Positions 46,175 to 57,732 of a stretch of DNA of 64,000 nt are shown here, in pieces. The position numbers and the translations under genes were made by a program. Numbering within the stretch: position 1 is the first letter of the stretch; every line of letters begins with the position of its first letter. The notes under the pieces were generated by a model. That model did no database searches, was not told the DNA's origin, and was given only the letters and a program-made list of their open reading frames with translations. Origin of the DNA: Annona cherimola (lineage: Eukaryota > Streptophyta > Magnoliopsida > Magnoliales > Annonaceae); assembly GCA_030490835.1 (NCBI GenBank), contig CM059971.1, forward strand, positions 3,046,545 through 3,110,544, given 5' to 3'.

Positions 46175-47480
46175 GAAGCAAACTATGATTAGATATATTT
46201 GAAAAAATTATTTTCATAGTGCATCTAAAATTTGTTAGCATCAGTTGCACTTGCACACTAATGAAACTAATGGGCACAAAGATGATATGATTTTTTTCCT
46301 CTTATCCAAGCAAGTAACTTTCATTATCATTATGATTGATAGCTGTTAGTAAGTGAAAAAAAAGAACCCCAAAAATCTTAGTAACCGGGGTTCGGCACCT
46401 AACAAGTGTAGAGACTCGCGTAAAACGGTGAGGGGGAAAAAGAATAAAAAAGAAAAAAAAATTCTCCAGATACCCTGAAATATGGTGAGGGGAAGACAAA
46501 AAAGAACCCCAGATATCCTGAAATATGGTGAGGGGAAAAAAACAAAACCCTAGATACCCTGAAATATGGTGAGAGGAAGAAAAAAAGAACCCCAGATACC
46601 CTGAAATATGGTGAGGGGAGAAAAAGGAATAACAATCACTATCATAATTTTGATATGATTGTCACTTTGATTGGATGAGTCAAAAATAATTCATTTAGTG
46701 CTTACATTTTCATTAGTATGCATATACACGTGCTTTATTTTTTATTTACGTCATAATTTTTTTTTTTTACTTATAAACTAATGAAATTTACTTCTACAGC
46801 CCACCATCAAAATGCATAATGCAACGAGATTTTTATCCCTGCTAAAATTAGTAATCCACTGAGACTACCTTTAAAATAAGCAAACTATAACTAGTTATAT
46901 TTGAAAAAAATGTCTTCGTGGCGCAGTTAAATTTTTTTAGCACCAACTGCACTTGCACACTAGTGAGGTGTGTGGGCACCAAGATGATATGATGTTTTTC
47001 CTCTTATCCAAGCAAGTAACTTTCATTATCATTATGTTTGATAGTTGTTAGTAAGTTTCAAAAAAATCCCAAAAATCTTAGTAACCGGGGCTCAACACCT
47101 AATAAGTGTAGAGACTCGCGTAAAACGGTGAGGGGAAGGAAAAAAAGAAATAATTCCCAGATATCCTGAAATATGGTGAGGGAAAAAAAAATCCCTAGAT
47201 ACCCTGAAATATGGTGAGGGGAAGAATAAAAGAACCCCAGATACCCTGAAATATGGTGAGGGGAGAAAAAAATAAAGAATAAAGAATAACTATCACTGTC
47301 ATATTCTGATACGAATGTTACTTAGATTGGATGAGTTGAAAATGCTTCATCTAGTGATACACATTCACTAGTACACATATGCACGTGCTCTACTTTTTTC
47401 TGTGCATCATGAAAAAATTTTACTCATAAACTAATAAAATTTACTTCTAAAGCTCACTATCAAAATTAGCAATGCACTGA
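46175..47480. repeat. Dimeric dispersed repeat with 40-bp minisatellite (unit A)
   Basis: Two copies of a ~700-bp sequence in tandem (about 46175-46875 and 46877-47480). Each has atccaagcaagtaactttca, then cttagtaaccggggyt, then gactcgcgtaaaacggtgag, then a minisatellite of units AGATACCCTGAAATATGGTG plus AGGGGAAGAAAAAAAGAACC. There are four units at 46464-46620 and three at 47155-47265. A related copy in inverted orientation is at 49838-50012. No coding capacity recognised. Confidence 0.75.
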
Positions 47481-48663
47481 GATTTTTTTCTCTGCTAAAG
47501 TTGTATACCTTTAACATATACTATGTATTATATATCATTTTCTTTGCTAAGGGACTAGCAATGTTTAAGTTGGGCGTGTGATAAATTTCAAAATTTTCAT
47601 TTACTTGCTAACCAAACATTAGAAGAAGCTCAAAATTTTCAAGAATTCTCCATGCCTGATTGCAATTCATTTCCAAGTACCTGTGATTCGGACTGGACAA
47701 ATTACTCTTATTGGGCAAATCAGTAAATGCATTCTTATTCTCCATATTCACAAACACAATGGCCGCCCATACAAAGCCCATTTTTAGATCATTGATGCTA
47801 ATTAGAAGCTTATGAAATTACAAATGAACCACTAGGGCATCAAAAGGGAAATTCTTTATCACTCTACTTAATAACCTACTATCTCATCAAAATTATAACT
47901 TTAATAAAAATTTTGAAGAATTGCAGCGGTTGATTCTCAGTAATGGCCAATCTGTTTCTAAACTAGAAAGTAAGTTCATGTTAAGATTTCACCCTTTGAT
48001 GTTATTCAATATGTTCCAAATTGTAATCAATTTCTCAAAGAGCCGTGTATTCAGAAGGAACCTTGTTTAATTTTTAATCAAATCATGCTCTCAATTAATG
48101 ACACCAATTAATTTAGATAATCTAACCTAAAATGAAGAATGTTATACATTAGGCATCATTGATACAGTGTAGAAGCCATCAAAATTCTTGCTAATGAGCC
48201 ACAGGTGATTTACCTTATGGATTCATGTTGAGTTACTTGCAATTATCTCATCACTGGTTGATCTGTATGACAGTATTTGCAGCTCCTTCCAAGTTTAGAG
48301 GCAGCACCCATATGTGAGCATCTTATTTCAACCTTTCCCACAGCTGTCAGATTATTCATGTCTTCAAGAGTGTGGCTTAATTAAAATTTGAATTTTGGTA
48401 TAGATTTGCAATTGAGTAGGACATATAGGACCATCGGTTTGTTTTTGCGTCCTGTTGCCCTTGAATTGTGGAACTTCATTCCCTCTATACGAATCAAATA
48501 GCTCGAACCACTGCATGATGAGGCAAAACTTTGAAACTACCACTTTATTCACCAGTCTTGCTCCCAAACTGTTGCTGTTGCTGTTATTATTGATTATTAT
48601 AATTATTTTTAGCATAGATGTTTTCTTTTATTATCTGTAAAAGACCAAAAATAAGGACCAATG
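47481..48663. other. Shared right end of unit A, no gene recognised
   Basis: Collinear with 62160-63300 in unit B. Contains exon-like islands (for example 48275-48310, after tatttgcag) but no recognised protein. Confidence 0.35.
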
Positions 48664-48924
48664 TCATCAAAAACTTGTATGTGCATAATAATGATGTCGC
48701 ATGTAGGTGTTCATCCACATATTGAAACATTTCCCACGTAGCTGAGATTTTTCTGTTGATAAGAATTATAGTAGGTTCTTTATCTAATTTGCACCGGATA
48801 TTATACAGAGGTAACCCACAATGAATTGACATTGCATCCTCCAACAGACGCATTGCCTTCACTTATGAGCAGGCATTAAGACATGGTTGTTGCTCAGTGT
48901 GTTTTATTACTTGCATGCCCTCCG

Positions 48925-49145
48925 CCCATTTCATCACCATCATTGTAAGTTATTTCGCACCTGTATGGTCAGTTGCATGGATTTTGTTGTGTTATTCTTA
49001 ATTATGTTTTTAGTAATCTTTAGCGTCTTCATATCTTGTTCAATTTAGTTTATCCACTTTTTTAGGTCTTCGTCTCATTCTCTAACTGCTTTCTATTTTG
49101 AATAAATTCAACTCTTCTAATTGATATCTTTTCAAGCTTTTGTTA
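48925..49145 (-). mobile_element. RTE-type LINE 3'-end fragment
   Basis: Parallels the 3' end of the LINE at 15318-15848: cacc-tatg-ggtc-g-tgcatgga-tytgtt, then aggtctt-stctcattct. The terminal catcaccatcat microsatellite is at 48930. Too decayed to encode protein. Confidence 0.6.
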
Positions 49146-49339
49146 TAAAACGTCCTTTGGTAGAGATTTGCTCTTCTTGCTTGGGTGATGTAAATTTTGT
49201 TCTTGCTTTGTAGTTTGTTTTCAGTATCGTAGTTAATTTTAAATTTACAATTTTAATTCTTCGATTAGATTTAGTACTTTAGTTCATGCTTTGTAATTTT
49301 TAGATTAAATTTTATGCATTTTCTTTTACTGCTTTCATA

Positions 49340-49491
49340 GATAAAATTTTATTTTTGCATTCCTTTAATTGCTTTCTTAGTTTAGTTTTAATTTATGTTG
49401 TTATTAATTAGTTGTGCTTTCATTTCCATCTCTCTCTATCATTTTCTTTTCGATAAAATTTTATTTTTGCATTCCTTTAATTGCTTTCTTA
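49340..49491. repeat. Short direct repeat
   Basis: The block ataaaattttatttttgcat followed by tcctttaattgctttcttag occurs at 49341-49380 and again at 49454-49493. Confidence 0.7.
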
Positions 49492-49837
49492 GACCTCTTT
49501 CCTCTTTCTTCTCTTTTTCTTACTTTCTTAGTAGTACACTTTTAGGTTTTACATGTTTACTTGCTTTCTTTATTTGCTGCATTATAATACCACAGAGTAT
49601 AAATTTCAATTATTTTTCAATTTTGAATAGTGTTAATTATTGGGTAAGATCTTTAGTCTAGTTAAGTTTCTATTTTCCAACTACATGTTGGTGTTTAGGC
49701 TAGAAGTTTAAAGGCAAATGCCGTAGTGGATTTATGATTATTTAATTATGACCTTATGAGATTATTATTTTTATTATTATTCGGCCCCGTTTACCTATGC
49801 GTAAACAATATACACTCGATTTGATCATATTAATCCA

Positions 49838-50012
49838 TTGCAACTTCTCACAATATTTTGGGGTATTAGGGGATTTTTATTTTTTTCTCTCCTTCGGCTC
49901 ATGATATTTAAGGGTATGTGTGGATTTTTTTTTCTCCCCCTCATCGTTTTACGCAAGTCTCTACACTCATTAGGTTCCAAGTCCCGGTTATTAAGATTTT
50001 TCGAGTTTTTTT
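49838..50012 (-). repeat. Inverted copy of the minisatellite-bearing repeat
   Basis: On the minus strand it reads cttaataaccgggact, then gagtgtagagacttgcgtaa, then aacgatgaggggg, matching the pre-minisatellite part of the repeats at 46370 and 47085, followed by degenerate minisatellite units. It lies between units A and B, outside the collinear part. Confidence 0.7.
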
Positions 50013-50112
50013 TTTTTTTTTTGCTTCGGTAAAGTCTACTTTAATTACGTGGAATGGAAAGCAATTACGTGGAATGGAAAGCAAATTTATCAATCACATG
50101 GTGAATCAATGA

Positions 50113-51171
50113 AGAATATCGCTTGGGAGCGGTTTTAGATGATAATGAAAAGTGGACGTTCGCTCTTAAATTATTTTTTAATTTTTTTTAGTTGTGCGGA
50201 CCTCAAGTAAATTTTGTCATTTGGAAATTTGACAAAAAAAAAAAAAAATTTGAATTTATCCTGATTACATAGGGCTGCTGCTACTAAAGATAGAGAAGAT
50301 TCAGAACTTAAGCAAGTAGGATATAATGATTGGAAATAAAATGATATCGTGAGGTAGAATTCATTTTCGACCGAGTAAATAATTTAAGGCAGTGAGTATA
50401 TATAATTATTAGCCACGAGCGCCAAAAATGTTGCCATATTGGTTGTGATTATTTTTTAGAATATATTTAGAAAGGAACATAGCTTTTGAATGAAGTTGAA
50501 TGTAACAAAACCCAAACAATTGTGATTAAACAAGGGTTGCTCTTGATTCTCTTAAACCTCATAAAACTGATCTATGAGAGGGATTATTTTAATTAATGGC
50601 TCCAACAGCAACTTAGTGTCATCTTTACTAAATTTATGTATTAGCTATTCCAACACATAATTTTAAAAAATAAAAGAGTGTATCTTTTAACTACAGGAAA
50701 TATTTGAGTGTTGCACCATAGTTGTGGTGAATCATGTTGCAAATGGTAAATGATCATGAAATTAAAAATCCAACACGTCAAATATACAATTTAAAAAATG
50801 AATTCACTTCCGCGATGGTTATAGTCTTGTTTGCATGTATTGAGATGAGATGTAAATGATGAAAGTAATATAGTTTTCTCTGTTGTCAAAGATGTAGTTG
50901 TTGCATTGGTTGCAATATTTAATATTGCAAAGTATTGAATTATATTTGTTGAGTATCATTATGTATAAGACCTATCTACACGTATATAAAATCAATATAA
51001 GAAAATAATTTAATGTTAAATATTAATTTTAAAAATTTTTATACAATATTTAAACCATCTTAAATATAATATTTATATAGATAAATAATCCAGTAAAGTG
51101 CTGCATACATTTGATTTGAGATAAAACTACATTTGATTTGAGATAAAACTTGGTTTTCTAGTTAAATGAAT
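50113..51171. other. AT-rich spacer between the units
   Basis: Contains small tandem duplications: a 20-bp block (attacgtggaatggaaagca) at about 50042-50082 just before it, and a 21-bp block (atttgatttgagataaaact) at about 51109-51150. No gene. Confidence 0.4.
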
Positions 51172-51180
51172 GATATTAAA

Positions 51181-51589
51181 AAGGAATGATCCTCCTTAGC
51201 CCATAATAGGATAAGCAAATGTCCTGCTTAGCATATTTCAAGAAATCCATTTACAACTATTTTTTTTTTGTTTTGTTCTTTATATATTTGTTTATCTGAG
51301 TGTATTTAACATATAAATATATCAAGTTCTACCATTTTTAGATATGCATAAAATTTTTTTAGATATTTAAAAATAAGAGTATTTTAAATACATATATACA
51401 TATAGATGTGTAAAAATCTCAAAAAATACATAAACACATTCAAAAATATTAAAACTTGATTTATTTGTTAAATACACTTAGATAAACAAGTGTATAGAGG
51501 AAAAAACAAAATAAAATTGTTGTAAATGGATTTTTTGAAATAAACTAAGCTAGGCATTTGCTTATTCCGGGCTAATAGAATCACTTCTT
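51181..51589. mobile_element. Palindromic Mutator-like MITE (GAGAAGTGATCC family)
   Basis: 409 bp. Perfect 9-bp repeat GATATTAAA at 51172-51180 and 51590-51598. Ends AAGGAATGATCCTCCTTAGC and, inverted, AAGAAGTGATTCTATTAGCC. Arms complementary around a centre near 51385. This is the best-preserved copy of the family in the window. Confidence 0.85.
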
Positions 51590-51989
51590 GATATTAAATA
51601 TAATAAATGAAGTGAATTCTTATCAAATATTAAAATACTAAAAATGTAAGGGGTTATATAATAATAAAAATGTAAGGGGTTATATAGAACTGAGCTAATT
51701 TTAAAATAGGTTGGAGGTTATTAGAAAATTGTAACTACGAAATTATTGTCTTTAAGGTATATTGATGGTGCACACAAAGGTGGTATAAACATGTTTTGCT
51801 TTTAACCCCTTCCATGGATCAATTTAGGAGGTTTCGTTTTTTTCATATTAAAAGAATCAAGAGCTACCCTTGTTCATTATATAAAAAAGAAAACAAAGAG
51901 CAACCCTTGTCTAATCACATTCGTTGGGGTTTTGTTACATTTAACTTCATTCAAAAGTGTCAAGCATCAAATGTTCCTTTCTAAAGCTC

Positions 51990-52407
51990 TTTGTTTCTTC
52001 TATGTGTACTTTATATACAAACATAATTTTACAATTTTTAGATATGTGTATATATTTTTTGAGATTTTTGAACATGTATGTGTACAAAAAAGTGCTCTAA
52101 ATGGATTTTTTGATGTAAGATAAGCTAATTCTCTCTGTGAAATGGAGAAAAGCTAAGCTAAAAGTTTCACTATCCAAACGCCTCTTTTAAATGGGGAATG
52201 ATCTGGGCAAAATAAATTTCATATATACATAGATTTTTAAACATCTCAAAAACATACATGTATGTATCAAAAAATAGTAAAACTTGATTTATATATTAAA
52301 TATACTTAGATACACAAGTGTATAAAGGAAAAACAAAAAATTGTTATAAACGGTTTTCTTGAGGTGAGTTAAATAGGGTATTTACTTAGCCCGGGTCAAC
52401 AGAATAA
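51990..52407. mobile_element. Fragments of GAGAAGTGATCC-family MITEs
   Basis: 51990-52140 holds core blocks (ttagatatgtgtatatattt) and a decayed arm. 52197-52407 holds a right arm ending ttagcccgggtcaacagaat. Both lack a full inverted partner. Confidence 0.55.
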
Positions 52408-52409
52408 TT

Positions 52410-52590
52410 AAATTAAGCAATTCTTCGAAAAATTTTAGAGAACCCGGATGGGTCATTAATTTAATAAGCCCTTGAATAGTTGTACTTGCATACAATCCTT
52501 AATTTTTGGCCTTAGATTTTGATGCAATTAATTTGACGTATTCATTAAGCAATTGAATCCAACTTTTTAACTTTTTATCTTAGGAATATA
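52410..52590. repeat. Segment shared with 15880-16055
   Basis: Same block order as 15880-16055 (aattaagcaattc, agagaacccgg, attaatttaat, aattaatttgac), 36 kb away. Confidence 0.65.
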
Positions 52591-52852
52591 CTTATTATGA
52601 TAAAACATCTTAATGATAAAAATTTAAGGCATATTCCAAACAATTAGAATTACAACTTTGACTCTCGGAAGGAAATACCCTTTTAGCTTCATATATGGTC
52701 ACCGTTTAAGTCTTAGGTTGCACTACTCCCGTGTGTCTGTAGGGTAAAAAATGGTTATATATAAAAATTATAGAATGATAAATTTCACTACTTATGCGTA
52801 CTTATTTACCTGCATACGATATTTCACTCAGTATCTTTGACCATTTATGTAC

Positions 52853-53105
52853 GAGAAATGATAAGCAAACAACTCGCTTAGTTGACCTCAAAAATTTGTT
52901 GAAAATATATTTTTTATTTCTTTCTGTATACACTTGTTTATCTAAGTATACTCAATATATAAATTAAGTTTTACCATTTTTAGATATGTGTACATATTTT
53001 TTGAGATTTTTAAACATGTATGTCTACAAAAAAAATGTTTTAAACGAGTTTTTTTTAGGTGAACTAAGCAAGTTATTTGCTTAGCCCGGACTAATAGAAT
53101 TATTT
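52853..53105. mobile_element. GAGAAGTGATCC-family MITE, internally shortened
   Basis: Left GAGAAATGATAAGC; right gcttagcccggactaatagaat. In unit A the left arm is at 39732-39900 and the right arm is missing, so the A/B difference starts inside this element. Confidence 0.65.
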
Positions 53106-53114
53106 TTTTTTTGT

Positions 53115-53492
53115 TTCGTGGAATAATCCAGTCAACCCAAACTAAGAAAATGTCTTGCTTAGCTCACCTCAAAAAACTCGTTTAAAATATTTTTTTTACT
53201 TTTTTCTTCGTATACTTGTTGTAAATTTCAAGTTTTACTATTTTTGGATGTTTGTATATTTTTTTAAGATTTTTAAACGTTCGTATGTATAAATGTATTT
53301 AAAATACTTTTATCTTTAAAAATATCCAAAAAACATATACACTTATGCAAAATTCGTAAATTTTGGATTATATGTTAAATACATTAGATAAACAAGTATG
53401 AAGAAAGAAAATGAAAAATAGCGTTGGAAATAGATTTTTTGAAGTGGGCTAAATGTAATATTTGCTTAGCACAAACTAATAAGATCATTTTT
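53115..53492. mobile_element. GAGAAGTGATCC-family MITE
   Basis: Complete palindromic copy (left ggaataatccagtcaaccc; right tttgcttagcacaaactaat). It lies right after the previous one; no clear target duplication. Confidence 0.6.
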
Positions 53493-53769
53493 CATATGAA
53501 AGTTTTTTTTTTTTTTTATAAAATCTTACTTAATGTATTTTTTACCCTAAAAAATAAAAGACTACGAACTTAATACAAATGGAAACAGAAGCGCCATAAT
53601 ATATGGGAGACATGCTCCCTTTCTCATTTCAAACTCAAGTCGAATAACATGAGGGTTAGGATGCCATTCAGCAGAGCTACGCCCCTAGTGGCTTGTCCTA
53701 ATACATTTCATATTTCAGTTAAAATTTGAACCCAATTCTGCTTGCCAATTGCACTTGAGCTAGTAATTC

Positions 53770-54235
53770 TTTTGAGTTAAACTCTACAACTATGTCCCTT
53801 TTATTAATACATTAAACCTATCGTTCAAATCTCACCCGTAGACATCCGCACTTATTTTAATTATGTTAAACATTTCATCCATGCCTAAATACAACTGTGA
53901 TTGAGTGAACTCCAAGTTAGCCTCATTTTATTTCAAAATGAGCGTATGCAAATCAAGTCTTAAAGGTCTGTAGTACAATCAATCCATCAGCTGCAACAAT
54001 TTAAAATTGTCCAAGAAATATGTAAGAATTTGTCGTAGAATTCGATCAAGCTTTTTATTAAAATTCATCTCGCTGAGTCTTGTCAACGAACATTCTCATT
54101 TTCACTTCAGCTCATTCAACTTCTTTCACATTTATTTTTAGGTTTCAAATTCGCATAATTCCATAGCATTTTCGGCAACATCATAGGTTTTACTGTTCTC
54201 TTCATTGCCAATACTTGATGGGGTTTTACGGGGGT
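53770..54235 (-). repeat. Fragment of the minus-strand LTR family
   Basis: Follows 27480-28167 (aactc-atgactaggtcc, then cttcattaccaatatttgg) up to the same terminus: gccaatacttgatggggttttacgg here, caatatttggagtattaca there. It lacks the MITE inserted at 27689-27979. Confidence 0.5.
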
Positions 54236-55350
54236 GATATCTTCTTTCCCTTAAGAGAAATTTTGGTTTGTCTCTCTTACCGATTTTCCATCCCATTGTT
54301 CCCCTTTTTACTTCATTTTTTTGATATTCTTAAATTGTCTAAATTTTATCTTAATGTGTCAAAGTTTGGAACTAAACACTGATTTGCAATCATATTTGCA
54401 AATATACTTATATAGTTTGTATACGATTATAAATATTTCAACATTGTAATGATGTTATAAAGGAAACATGACGTTACCATGATGAAGTGGGTAAATTTGC
54501 AACTACGGTCAAATTATGTGAAGATTATTTACGGTTTTAGAAATAAAATAAGTATATTTGTGTGGACACCCCGTCTAAATATAAAGGCAAAAAAAGTGAT
54601 TTTCCACCCACAAGCTTAGATAGTGATGTATATGTTTCTACGCCTAAGAGCTCACATAAAAATGATGGGCTATTTTTTAAAAATTTTAACTCATGCACTT
54701 GGAGGGCCAAGATGATTTTTGTAGAAACCATTTAAAGCCCGCAAACCCATTTTTAAAATAACGGTTATAAACCCATGCTAAAAATCATAGAGCAATCTAC
54801 ACGCATGGTGAAGCAAAAATATTTTCTCAAGCCGAATGGATCGAAAGCAACACTATGAATGGTTTGGATCAAACGAAAAATCACATTTCATGGGTTTTTG
54901 AAGTATCAAGGTATATTTGGCCAAAAAAATGTTTGGATTTGTGCCTTTCAAGTGAGAAAATAAAATTACAAAATTCATGCTACAAATTAAAGATTCAAAC
55001 CGTTAAGATGATCAAGGGACATCGGAAAAAGGTGAATTTAATAAAAAAAAATAAAGCCGAAAAAGAAAAATATCAAGGCGAAATTGAAGGTGCAAATTAA
55101 TGGTCAAAGGAAAGTTTCGCATGGCTGTCCCATAGTTGCCATACAGGTGGCCACAACTGTCCCATAGCTGGCCCACAGTTAGGGCTAGTGGGTCAAATTT
55201 CACTCAAAGCCCCTCACCTTTATTTCATTTTGCAAAATATGCCCGATAGGATTTTACAAATTTTCAAATGACATTCTTGAAATTTTTACAACTTTCAAGG
55301 CTGTCGATCAACCCTTCTCCACCTGCTTGAGGTAGCATTCTTTTTGTACG
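54236..55350. other. Unit B spacer, no gene recognised
   Basis: 54930-55350 is shared with unit A (39915-40285). A small tandem motif (gtcccatagctggcccacag / gtcccatagttgccatacag) is at 55126-55185. Confidence 0.4.
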
Positions 55351-55351
55351 A

Positions 55352-55722
55352 TGAGTAATCATGTTAACCTGGGTAAGTAATTGCCTCCCTTAGGCACTTC
55401 AAAAAATTCATTGGAACAATTTTTTTTGTTTTTTTACTTTTTTCTTTGTACATTTGTTTATCTAAGAGCATTCAACATGTAAACTAAGTTTTAATATTTT
55501 TTGATATTTTTAAACGTGAAGATGTATTTAAAATATTCCTATCTTTAAAAATCTAAAAAAAATATGTGCACATATCCAAAAATGGTAAATTTCATTTATA
55601 TGTTAAAAACATATAGATAAACAAGTGTATCTAGAAAAAAAAATTAAAAAAAAGTTGCGATAAATAGATTTTTCGGGTGAGCTAAGCCAAACATTTGCTT
55701 AGGCTAGGCTAACATGATCATT
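55352..55722. mobile_element. Palindromic Mutator-like MITE (unit B copy)
   Basis: Orthologous to 40286-40670, with a better kept right end (gcttaggctaggctaacatg). Confidence 0.65.
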
Positions 55723-56424
55723 TTTTTACTCTAAAATCCCTACATCCACCATTCATTGGTTTCCATCCTCACCGACAAAGCATACCCTCCCAAATCTCAT
55801 TTTCCATCATTTCCCTCCGCACACTCCTTCTTATCTAGCACTATTTAATTTTTCAGGCCATCATCATTACATGCATGACGAGTAAGTTTGGCCCATCTCA
55901 TTCCGTCATTTTCTTTAAGCACGTATATTAGTTCGGTCCATTGCATCTTTTTTAAAAAATGCATATTTAGTGCCATTAAATGCAAATTTAGCCGCATTAC
56001 AAATATATTAACTTATAATCAATAAATATTCGGTGAGTTGATACAATTTGGGTCAACATATCTGTTATCCGTAGAATTATTGTGCAGATTATTAGTTTAT
56101 TAAGATTGGGCACAAAATATTGAAACTAGTTGGGTCAACATATATTATGCGTAGAATCATATGAAGATTAGGTTGCTAAGTTTGGACTCAAAATATCTTT
56201 TGAATTTTAAGAACTCACTTGGGTCCTGACGTCCTTCTTCCTCAGCTCCTTAATGAGCAGTGAGAATATGTGGAATAGAGTTTTATAGTTTTAGGTTTTT
56301 TATTTCCTTTATATTATATATATAGCTATTTTGGTTAAAACTTGTTCTAACAAAACTCAATTTTTAAAGAGCAATGTGCTCATGGACAAAATATTTTTAT
56401 ACGGTGATTTTTTTATAATTATAA

Positions 56425-56713
56425 GGCGTGTTTAGTTGGGTGAAAAAAATAACAACAAAAGCTTTTCAACAAAAAACTTTTCACTCCCCATAACTACTCT
56501 ATTTTTAATTAATTTTTCACATTTTCCTTATAAACAATCCTATTTTTCAATCATTTACATACAACTATCTATATAACTAACATATGTATTTTAATTTTAT
56601 TTCTTTTACATCTCATTATTACCCCTATTATATCATATGATTTTCTATTAATTTAAAAACTTTTATCTTAAAAATTTTTTACCTAAAAGTTTTACCTTGA
56701 AACCAAACGCAAC
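56425..56713. mobile_element. Tourist/Harbinger-like MITE (unit B copy)
   Basis: Orthologous to 41677-41967; ends GGCGTGTTTAGTTGGG and, inverted, GTTGCGTTTGGTTTC. Confidence 0.7.
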
Positions 56714-57269
56714 TATAATAAAACATTCATACTGTTTATTTGTTATTGTTTTTATGTGAAAACTACTCATTAAAAACTAAATGTATTAGATATGCATACA
56801 GATTGCCTTTTATAATATTAATTATTTTCCAAATTGAAGTTTGTACGTTCAACATAGATTGATCATATTGCAAATATATCCATGCTATTATGATGTCGTT
56901 ATTGCTCTGTCATGACGTGAGTGTATTTGCAAAGATATACAAATTACATGACTATATTTGCAAAAATAAAATATACTCGCATAATTTTTAAATTTACAAA
57001 TATACCAACATAGTTTGTATATTGTTATAAATATATCCATGCGGACCATGCCCTGATAATGCAGTAATAACGCCATCACAGTGTATATTTGCAATTATGA
57101 TCAAACTATATGGAGATTATTTATAATTCAAAATTATTAAAGTATGTCTATAATTATAATTAAATTAAGTAAGTATGGACACAAATTCTTCAAAATATTG
57201 ATTATACGGTGAAAAGGGAGCGGATATGCAAATTACCCATCAAACTCCATTCCTATCTCCCAACCCGAT

Positions 57270-57732
57270 CCCCCTTTTCCCTCCTTTTTCTTTTATTAAT
57301 CCCAATCCCAAGCAGAGCCTTGTCTTTGGCAGCCGCTCCGCTCCCGCTCTCATTTGCCCATTCAAATCTAGCCCTTTCTAATTTCGGAAATCTAAAAAGG
57401 AAAAAAAAATAAATTTCAGCCCTGTCTTTTGAAAAAGAAATGCAAGGGAAATATATTACAACCGAACGCGGCCAAGGTGAACGTTGCGGGAAATTCCCAC
57501 GACTCTCTCTCCCTCCTTCTGCCTCCAGATCTCTATCCCTCCCTCCTTCTGCCTCCAGATCTCTCTCTCTCCTTCCCTCCCTCCGGTTTTTCTCGCACGC
57601 ACTGCCCGTCTTTCTTCTAGATATTTCGTTCATCCAAGCTCAACTTAAAAATCTAACTCTAATTTAGGGATTTGTCGCCCTGCGATTCTCCAAATCTTCA
57701 TTCTCTATATCTTTGTCCATGGTTCGTTACTG
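57270..57732 (+). promoter_or_regulatory. Promoter/leader region of the unit B CHR28-like pseudogene
   Basis: Same pyrimidine-rich leader as 42640-43110 with the 30-bp CTCCAGATCTCT repeat; no major lesion seen. Confidence 0.5.

Larger units (their letters stand above)
39040..48664. repeat. Segmental duplication unit A
   Basis: Collinear with unit B (52690-63764) over more than 8 kb. It contains 39500-39900, then from about 39915 the sequence that in B begins at about 54930, the MITEs at 40286 and 41677, the CHR28-like pseudogene and the dimeric minisatellite repeat. Relative to B, A lacks about 1.9 kb at 39900 and about 0.44 kb at 48643, and has one extra MITE. Corresponding pseudogene starts lie 14622 bp apart. 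The end is marked by the shared aataaggaccaatgt. Confidence 0.85.

Noticed and set aside
46399..46635. Minus-strand frame with repeated PSPYFRVSG peptide (also 61665-61940)
   Set aside because: Generated by translating the 40-bp minisatellite; no start context, and unit number differs between copies.
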